Shown here piece after piece: positions 1 to 5,551 of a stretch of 11,888 nt of DNA. Under the pieces are notes generated by a model. It was not told the DNA's origin. It worked only from the letters and a program-made list of their open reading frames with translations, and made no database searches. Where the stretch lies: NCBI GenBank assembly GCA_022701965.1, contig JAKONL010000590.1, positions 1 to 11,888 on the forward strand, given 5' to 3'. Positions within the stretch are counted from its first letter, which is position 1; each line of letters begins with the position of its first letter. Origin of the DNA: Burkholderiaceae bacterium. Lineage in GTDB: Bacteria; Pseudomonadota; Gammaproteobacteria; Burkholderiales; Burkholderiaceae. Both the position numbers and the translations under genes were made by a program.

Positions 1-929
1 CTGAAGAATTGGCAAGACTGCAGCGTTCTACAAGCCAAATTGTAGGAACGGCTTCAAATCATGCAATGTTCAATCCACAAACGCTAGAAGGGGCTGACGC
101 GCAACAAACGGGCGCATCGTCATACCCGCAATATCCGGCAATAACGTCGATAACGTCGACAGCAGGCAAGCGATCGTTCTCGTCCACGAATATCGAACCG
201 ACGTCGGTCAGTGATCCATCACAGACAAACAAACGCGCGAGGCATGACGACTCGAACGGAGCATTTCCGCTTCCCTCGTCCTACGGTTCCCAGTCATCTT
301 CGTTCTCGTTGCCCCCCGGATTCACGACGCAGCCGACAGCGCATCATCAGTCGCTTCCCATGCCGCAGGTGAGCAACCCGGGAATCCCGACCGATCCTGG
401 CGAAATGTCGCAGAGCACCTTGTCATTCGATCCGCCGCAACTGCAATCATGGTCCGCCTCCAACGGAACGAGCCGGATGAACGTGCAACCGCAGCCTCAG
501 ACATATCAGGTGGCCGACCCGGCAAATGTGATCTACCAAGCCGATACATATCAGGGTGGGCAGTACTTCGATCATTCGCAGATCCAGGCGCCGCAAATGC
601 AACCGGCATACGACCCTTGGGCGTCGGGTTATCAAGGCAACGTCGTCCAGGAAGGTCCGTCGTTCGATCCTCTGCAACTCGACGAATCGTTTCTATTTGC
701 AGGCTACAGCCCGGCAGTGCAGCTTCAGCCGACGGCTTACGTGCCCTATCAGGGTCACCAGACAGGTTACGGCGGCGTGTTCGACGCCGCCAGTGCGAAC
801 ATACCTTCGTTCATCGGCCAGCCCAACTACGGCGCGTCCGGTGACCTCGGATCGTTCAATCAGGCAAGCTCGCCGGATGCCGAGTGGAACCAGTTGATGG
901 CAGCTTTCGACATGGGCGTTCAGAAGTGA
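1..929 (+). CDS. 3' part of an unusual Ser/Gln/Pro-rich protein with a basic NLS-like patch; 5' end outside window
   Basis: I do not recognise this gene. The frame is open to the left edge (codons from base 3 read Glu-Glu-Leu-Ala). The TTG at 9 has no room for a visible ribosome site, so the true start is probably upstream. About 306 residues are visible, ending at TGA 927-929. They are rich in Ser, Gln, Pro, Gly and Tyr, with no membrane segment, signal peptide or enzyme motif, and look largely disordered. A short basic cluster KRAR (231-242) fits the monopartite nuclear-localisation consensus K-K/R-X-K/R. A motif [SY]FDxxQ[LI] occurs three times (423-443, 564-584, 660-680). The C-terminus mixes acidic and bulky hydrophobic residues (DAEWNQLMAAFDM, 876-914), as activation domains do. 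Base composition is low: by hand count about 45% and 53% GC in the first two 60-base lines, versus up to about 80% in cox lines. This suggests transfer. A secreted host-targeted effector is a guess; a surface or phage protein remains possible. Confidence 0.6.
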   Translation, partial: EELARLQRSTSQIVGTASNHAMFNPQTLEGADAQQTGASSYPQYPAITSITSTAGKRSFSSTNIEPTSVSDPSQTNKRARHDDSNGAFPLPSSYGSQSSSFSLPPGFTTQPTAHHQSLPMPQVSNPGIPTDPGEMSQSTLSFDPPQLQSWSASNGTSRMNVQPQPQTYQVADPANVIYQADTYQGGQYFDHSQIQAPQMQPAYDPWASGYQGNVVQEGPSFDPLQLDESFLFAGYSPAVQLQPTAYVPYQGHQTGYGGVFDAASANIPSFIGQPNYGASGDLGSFNQASSPDAEWNQLMAAFDMGVQK

Positions 930-954
930 AACGCACCCGCTAGCCGACGCGTCA

Positions 955-1962
955 TCACGTCACCGACGTCTGTCGACCCGCCGCCTCCTTCGCGTTCGCC
1001 ACCTCGGTCTCTCGCGGCAGGACGATTCCGTTCTTCACCGCCAGGATCTCCGCCATCACGCTCACCGCGATCTCGGGCGGCGTCTTGCTGCCGATGTAGA
1101 TGCCGATCGGCCCGCGCAGGCGGGCCAGCGACTCGGCCGTCTGGCCGAAGTGCTCGCCCATCCGCGTGCGGCGGCCCGCCGCGTTGCGTCGGGACCCGAT
1201 GGCGCCGACGTAGAAGGCTTCGCTGTCCAGCGCCTCCAGGAGCGCGAGATCGTCCAGTTTCGGGTCGTGCGTCAGCGCGACCACGCAGCTTCGCCGGTCG
1301 GGACGGAACGCGACTACGGCGTCGTCCGGCATCGCCGTCGTGATGGTCACCCCCGGCACCGCCCAGGCGCTGCGCTGCTCGATGCGCGGGTCGCACAGGG
1401 TGACGGCGAAGCCGCTGAATTTCGCCATGGTCGACAGGTACTCGGAGAGCTGGCCGGCGCCGATGACCAGCATGCGGTATTCCGGGCCGAAGGTGTTCAC
1501 GAGCGATTCGGCATCGACGGCCAGGGCTTCCGGTGCGCCCGTGACCGCCAGTCGCACGGCGCCGTCGGACAGCGACACGGTGCGCCGCATCAGCTTGCCG
1601 TCTTCCAGTTCGCCGACCAGCGTCCCGAGCGAGCCGGCATCGGGTGCGTATTCGAGCAGCAGTTCGAGCGTACCGCCGCAAGGCAGGCCGAAGCGCTGGG
1701 CCTCGTCCGCGCTGACGCCGTACTTGACGAACGTGGGCGGACCATCGGGCATTGCCGAGGTGTAGCGCGCGATCAGGTCGTCCTCGATGCAGCCACCCGA
1801 CACCGAGCCCACCATCGCGCCGTCGTCCGCGAGCGCCATGATCGAGCCGACCGGTCGCGGCGACGAGCCCCAGGTGCGCACCACGGTGGCGAGCAAGGCG
1901 CGGCGGCCGGCGAGGCGCCAGTCGCGCAGTGTCCGAAGGACGGTGACGTCGAGGTTTTCCAT
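955..1962 (-). CDS. xdhC: XdhC/CoxI-family molybdenum cofactor maturation protein
   Basis: Accessory protein of 335 residues for molybdenum hydroxylases. In the family, XdhC binds Moco, supports its sulfuration and delivers it to the large subunit. It is cytoplasmic and not part of the final enzyme. The N-terminal XdhC_CoxI domain shows GSSPRPVGS (32-40) and GSVSGGCIE (52-60, Cys58), followed by GLPCGG (92-97, Cys95). The C-terminal Rossmann-like domain begins near residue 164 with VIGAGQLSEYL and continues with THDPKLDD (231-238), GAIGSRRN (253-260) and GIYIGSKTPPEIA (287-299). The ATG at 1962 is preceded by a purine-rich AGGGA close to the start and by GGAAAG further up. It is the last gene of the operon, 44 bases after coxG, and plays the CoxF/CoxI role. 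It converges on the left-edge gene with only 25 bases between the two stop codons. Confidence 0.93.
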   Translation of the reverse strand: MENLDVTVLRTLRDWRLAGRRALLATVVRTWGSSPRPVGSIMALADDGAMVGSVSGGCIEDDLIARYTSAMPDGPPTFVKYGVSADEAQRFGLPCGGTLELLLEYAPDAGSLGTLVGELEDGKLMRRTVSLSDGAVRLAVTGAPEALAVDAESLVNTFGPEYRMLVIGAGQLSEYLSTMAKFSGFAVTLCDPRIEQRSAWAVPGVTITTAMPDDAVVAFRPDRRSCVVALTHDPKLDDLALLEALDSEAFYVGAIGSRRNAAGRRTRMGEHFGQTAESLARLRGPIGIYIGSKTPPEIAVSVMAEILAVKNGIVLPRETEVANAKEAAGRQTSVT

Positions 1963-2006
1963 TCCCTGCTGCTTTCCATTGGAGAGTGAAGGCAGGGCGA
2001 TGGAAA

Positions 2007-2585
2007 TCAGTCTCCGTCGCCCTTCTTGCCGAAGCCGATCTTTTGCATTAAGCCGGCGACCGCGCCCGTTTTTTCGGTCTGCATATCGGTCGACGCCTCG
2101 GTCGGGGATTCGGACTGTGCCGCTTCGGGTCCGTAGCGGCGCTGCATCTCGGCGTCGAAACGCCTGAAGAAGTCGTCGGCCGTCGATTTTGCCGCGCCGT
2201 CGATCAGCCGCTGGCCCATCTGGGCAATCTTGCCGCCGACCTGCGCCTGCACGGTGTAGTCGAGTTCGCAGGCGCCGGCGTCGTCCTCGACCGGTTTCAA
2301 CGTGACGCTCGACGCGCCCTTGGCGAAACCGGCGACGCCGCCCTGCCCCTCGAAACCGAGGCGATAGCCCTCGGGCGGATCGATGTCGGAGAGCGTCACC
2401 TTGCCGGTGAATTTCGCCGACACCGGGCCGATCTTGAGCGCCAGCGCCACGGTGTACTCGTTCTCGCCGGTGAGTTCGAAGCGGTCGCAGCCGGGAATGC
2501 ATTTCTGCAGCGTCGCCGGGTCGTTCAATGCGTCCCAGGCCTGTTGACGGGTGACGCCGAGGCGGCGGTGGCCGAGCATTTCCAT
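2007..2585 (-). CDS. coxG: CoxG-family SRPBCC protein (CO dehydrogenase subunit G-like)
   Basis: A 192-residue protein of the CoxG/START-like (SRPBCC) family, a hydrophobic-pocket fold. The family start MEMLGHRRLGV is followed by QQAWDALNDPATLQKCIPGC (residues 14-33), the typical 'W-x-x-L-x-D-P-x-x-L-x-x-C-I-P-G' signature. KIGPVSAKFTGKV lies at 51-63 and a C-terminal amphipathic, Lys/Gly-rich tail (GLMQKIGFGKKG) at about 178-189. In characterised systems CoxG recruits CO dehydrogenase to the membrane and has been linked to quinone delivery. Extending that to this form II enzyme is inference. The start at 2585 is well supported by AAGGAG (2595-2600) nine bases upstream; Met3 is a possible alternative. 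It sits 32 bases after coxE and 44 before the XdhC-family gene. Confidence 0.9.
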   Translation of the reverse strand: MEMLGHRRLGVTRQQAWDALNDPATLQKCIPGCDRFELTGENEYTVALALKIGPVSAKFTGKVTLSDIDPPEGYRLGFEGQGGVAGFAKGASSVTLKPVEDDAGACELDYTVQAQVGGKIAQMGQRLIDGAAKSTADDFFRRFDAEMQRRYGPEAAQSESPTEASTDMQTEKTGAVAGLMQKIGFGKKGDGD

Positions 2586-2617
2586 GATCTTCTTCTCCTT
2601 GATGGGGCGAGCCGCCG

Positions 2618-3832
2618 CTACGGCCGGCTGCGCATCAGCGCGGCCAGGCTGCCGGCGAGTTGCTGCAGCGACGTGAGGTTGTGCACCGCGAGCATCGCAT
2701 CGGCATGCCGATGCAGCACCGATGCCCCCTGCGCCAGGGGCGCGTAGCCGTCGAAGCGCAACAGCGGATTGAGCCACAGCACCCGGCGCGCGTGGCGCCC
2801 GAGCCAGCGCAGTTCGTGGTCCAGCGTTTCGGGCGAGCCGGTGTCGAGACCGTCGCTGATGACCAGCACCAGCGAGCGGCGCCCGGTCAGGCGACGCGCG
2901 TGCCGCGTGCGCAGTTCGCCCAGCGAATCGCCCAGCCGCGTGCCGCCCGCGAAGTCGTCGATGGCGGCGCCGGCCTCGGCGAGCATCGCATCGGTGTCGG
3001 CGATGCGGAAAGCCGGCGTCAGGTCCGAGAGGTGCGTGCCGAACGCGAAGACGTCCCGACGGCCCGCCGTCGCGCGACCGCCTCGCGTCGCCGCATGCAG
3101 GAAGGCCAGCAGCAGCCGCGCATAGCGCTCCATCGAACCCGAGACGTCGACGAGCACGAGCAGCGGCAGCGGCGTCTCGCGCCGGACCTGGCGCGGCAGG
3201 TGCAGCAGTTCGCCGCCGGTGCGGGAGGCGGCGCGCAGCACGCCCGGCCAGTGCAGCCGCGCCTGTGCCGTGCCGCGACCCGCCGGATGCAGACGGCGCG
3301 ACGGCATCGAAGGCACCGGCAGGGCGATGTCGCGCGCCAGCCGTTCGACGAGCCGGTATTCGGCCGCGCCGAGTGCGTTGAAGTCGGCATGTCGCAGGCG
3401 CTGGAGGTCGCTCGCCGTCATGGCGGCGTCGAATTCGATCTCGCGTTCCGCCTCGGCCGGCCTGGCCGCCTCGCGCGGCGCCGACAGCGCCTCGCGCACG
3501 CGCGGGCGCTGCTTCGACGGCGGCAGCTTGCCCTCGGCGCTGGGCAGCATCTGCGCGAGCATCCTGTTGGCGAGTTCGGGGTCGCGAAACCAGGCATCGA
3601 AGAGCTCCCGGAAGACGCCGCGGTCCTGCGCGCGCGCGACCATCACGGCCTCCATGGCGGCGCAGAGGTCGCTCCGGTCGTCGACGCCGACCAGCAACGC
3701 CGCCTCGACGGCGAGCGAAATGCGCGCGGCGTCCATCGGCACGCCGGCACGGCGCAGCGCACGGCCGAAACCCGCGATGTTGCCCGCCATCTTTCCCCGC
3801 CGCGCATCTCCGAGCTGCTGCATGGCGGCCAT
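2618..3832 (-). CDS. coxE: CoxE-type VWA-domain protein, partner of the MoxR ATPase
   Basis: A 404-residue protein with a C-terminal von Willebrand factor A domain. The MIDAS metal site is complete: DVSGSM (D229, S231, S233), the Thr of GGTRLG (T298) and SDGLD (D327). The N-terminal helical part (about 15-110) matches the CoxE/DUF58-like VWA partner layout (GFGRALRRAGVPM). In form I CO dehydrogenase operons CoxD and CoxE act together in maturing the Mo active site, including copper insertion. Here the partner is the upstream AAA+ gene. The ATG at 3832 lies five bases after the coxD stop, suggesting translational coupling. A second ATG at 3790 (residue 15) follows a purine-rich GGGGAAAG and begins where typical family members begin, so the true protein may be 390 residues. 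An 18-base perfect palindrome lies inside the gene at 2697-2714. Confidence 0.9.
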   Translation of the reverse strand: MAAMQQLGDARRGKMAGNIAGFGRALRRAGVPMDAARISLAVEAALLVGVDDRSDLCAAMEAVMVARAQDRGVFRELFDAWFRDPELANRMLAQMLPSAEGKLPPSKQRPRVREALSAPREAARPAEAEREIEFDAAMTASDLQRLRHADFNALGAAEYRLVERLARDIALPVPSMPSRRLHPAGRGTAQARLHWPGVLRAASRTGGELLHLPRQVRRETPLPLLVLVDVSGSMERYARLLLAFLHAATRGGRATAGRRDVFAFGTHLSDLTPAFRIADTDAMLAEAGAAIDDFAGGTRLGDSLGELRTRHARRLTGRRSLVLVISDGLDTGSPETLDHELRWLGRHARRVLWLNPLLRFDGYAPLAQGASVLHRHADAMLAVHNLTSLQQLAGSLAALMRSRP

Positions 3833-3837
3833 ACCGG

Positions 3838-4737
3838 TCAGGCGCCCTGCATTTCGGGCTTCAGCAGATCCGCAGCCAGCGACAGCGTGAGCGCCGCCAC
3901 GTCGTCGCGCTGCTTGAACAGGATGCCGGCGGTATCGGCGACGACTTCGGGGTCGAGCACCAGCGTGTCGAGCGCCACCAGCGCGCGCGCCCATTCGACG
4001 CTCTCGGCGATGCCGGGCGCGCGCTGGAACGCATCCGCGAAAGGTGCGCCGCGCAGCCGCGCCACGACCTCGGCTACCTGCCGGGACAGGGCCTCGCCGG
4101 CCTGCGGCACCTGCGCCCGGACGATGGCGAGCTCGCGGTCGCGCTCGGGATGGTCTAGCCAGTGATACAGGCAGCGCCGCTTCACCGCGTCGCTCAGGTC
4201 GCGCGTCCGGTTGCTGGTGAGGATGGTGACCGGCGCAGCCGCGGCGCGGACGGTGCCGAGTTCCGGGATGCTGACCTGGTACTCGCCCAGGTATTCGAGC
4301 AGGAAGGCCTCGAAGGGCTCATCGGCCCGGTCGACCTCGTCGATCAGCAGCACCGCGCCGGGGGCCGGCGCCTGCAGTGCCTGCAGCAGCGGGCGACGGA
4401 TCAGGTAGCGCGGCTGGTAGACCTCGGACTCGATGTCGCTCGAGGCACCTGACGCCTCGGCTGCGCGCATGTGCAGCAGTTGCGCGGCGTAGTTCCACTC
4501 GTAGAGCGCCTCGCGCTGCTCGAGACCGTCGTAGCACTGGAGCCGCAGCAGGTCGCGCTGGAGCGCTTTCGCCAGCGCCTTGGCCAGTTCGGTCTTGCCG
4601 ACGCCGGGCTCGCCTTCGAGCAGCAGCGGGCGCTGCAGTTTCAGCGCCAGGAAGACGGCGGTCGCGAGCCGGCGATCGGCGAAATAGCCGACCTGCTCGA
4701 GGCCGGCGACGACCGCATCGATGGAGGCAAACGCCAT
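3838..4737 (-). CDS. coxD: CoxD-type MoxR-family AAA+ ATPase
   Basis: A 299-residue MoxR-type AAA+ ATPase. Walker A is GEPGVGKT (42-49), Walker B is LLIDEVDRAD (130-139), sensor 1 is in ILTSNRTRD (172-180), and the DAVKRRCLYHW segment (183-193) carries the candidate arginine finger. The nucleotide site therefore looks intact. MoxR ATPases work as chaperone-like remodelling machines paired with VWA proteins; CoxD of CO oxidisers is needed to build the active site of the large subunit. It is followed five bases later by coxE, its expected partner, and begins nine bases after the coxM stop. The start at 4737 has GGCGGGA immediately upstream, a weak ribosome site typical of coupled genes. Family membership is very clear; the particular client (CoxL of this operon) is inferred from position. 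Confidence 0.93.
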   Translation of the reverse strand: MAFASIDAVVAGLEQVGYFADRRLATAVFLALKLQRPLLLEGEPGVGKTELAKALAKALQRDLLRLQCYDGLEQREALYEWNYAAQLLHMRAAEASGASSDIESEVYQPRYLIRRPLLQALQAPAPGAVLLIDEVDRADEPFEAFLLEYLGEYQVSIPELGTVRAAAAPVTILTSNRTRDLSDAVKRRCLYHWLDHPERDRELAIVRAQVPQAGEALSRQVAEVVARLRGAPFADAFQRAPGIAESVEWARALVALDTLVLDPEVVADTAGILFKQRDDVAALTLSLAADLLKPEMQGA

Positions 4738-4746
4738 TCCCGCCGT

Positions 4747-5538
4747 TCAGCCCAGCGCCTGTCGGACGGCGCGTTGCGTCAGCACGCCGATCAGGTTGGC
4801 GCGGTAGGCGGCGGAGGCGTGCAGGTCGCCGTTGAGGTCCTGCGCATCGATGGCGACGGCGGCAGCCGACTCGGGCGTGAAGGAGGAGTCCAGGGCCGCT
4901 TCAAGTCCCGCGTGCCGAAACACGCCATTCCCCGCACCCGTGACCGCGACGCGCACGCCACTGTCGTACTGCGCGACGAAGACGCCGACCAGCGGAAAGT
5001 GCGATGCCTTCTGGCGCAGCTTCTCATAGTGAGCACGTTTCGGGATCGGGAAGCGGATGGCGACGATCAGTTCGCCCTCGTCGAGTGCGGTCGTGAACAG
5101 GCCCAGGAAGAAATCGTCGGCGGCGATCTCGCGCCGGTCGGTGATCACGGTCGCGCCGGAGCCGAGCACCGCGCTGGGGTAGCAGGCCGCGGGGTCGTTG
5201 TTGGCCACCGAGCCGCCCAGGGTGCCCATCGCGCGCACCTGCCGGTCGCCGATGCGGGACGCGAGATCGGCCAGCGCGGGATAGGCGAGCCGGAGCTCCG
5301 CATGATCGGCGACTTCCAGGTGCCGCGCCATCGCGCCGATCGTGAAGGTATCGCCCTCCCTGCGGATGCCGGTGAGTTCGGGAATGCCGGCCAGGTCGAC
5401 GAGCTGCTCCGGTGCCGACAGCCGCAGCTTCATGGAAGCCAGCAGCGTCTGTCCGCCGGCCAGCGGCTTGGCGCCGGCACCTGCGAGCCGCACCGCCTCG
5501 GCGACGTTGGAGGGTTGTTCGAGGGTGAAGGGATACAT
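4747..5538 (-). CDS. coxM: FAD-binding medium subunit of a form II CO dehydrogenase-like molybdenum hydroxylase
   Basis: A 263-residue FAD-binding subunit of the xanthine oxidase family, slightly shorter than the roughly 290 residues usual for CoxM. It takes electrons from the [2Fe-2S] subunit and passes them to the final acceptor. Two flavin-binding motifs are present: AGGQT (27-31) and TLGGSVANNDPAA (106-118). The start MYPFTLEQPSNVAEAV matches the family's usual N-terminus. It is third in the S-L-M order, 13 bases after coxL and nine before coxD. No clear Shine-Dalgarno precedes 5538 (the upstream bases read GGAAGCACCACC), so coupling to coxL translation is likely. The physiological electron acceptor cannot be read from the sequence. 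Confidence 0.93.
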   Translation of the reverse strand: MYPFTLEQPSNVAEAVRLAGAGAKPLAGGQTLLASMKLRLSAPEQLVDLAGIPELTGIRREGDTFTIGAMARHLEVADHAELRLAYPALADLASRIGDRQVRAMGTLGGSVANNDPAACYPSAVLGSGATVITDRREIAADDFFLGLFTTALDEGELIVAIRFPIPKRAHYEKLRQKASHFPLVGVFVAQYDSGVRVAVTGAGNGVFRHAGLEAALDSSFTPESAAAVAIDAQDLNGDLHASAAYRANLIGVLTQRAVRQALG

Positions 5539-5551
5539 GGTGGTGCTTCCG

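Noticed and set aside
139..166. ATAACGTCG direct repeat in the left-edge gene
   Set aside because: It is only two short copies encoding Ile-Thr-Ser, not distinct enough from low-complexity coding sequence to call a repeat element.
930..954. A terminator between the left-edge gene and the XdhC-family gene
   Set aside because: The 25-base gap shows no stem-loop followed by T residues.
955..2502. A 515-codon frame extending the XdhC-family protein upstream by 180 residues
   Set aside because: The extra part overlaps coxG in another frame and is Arg-rich shadow sequence. The XdhC domain begins at the ATG at 1962.
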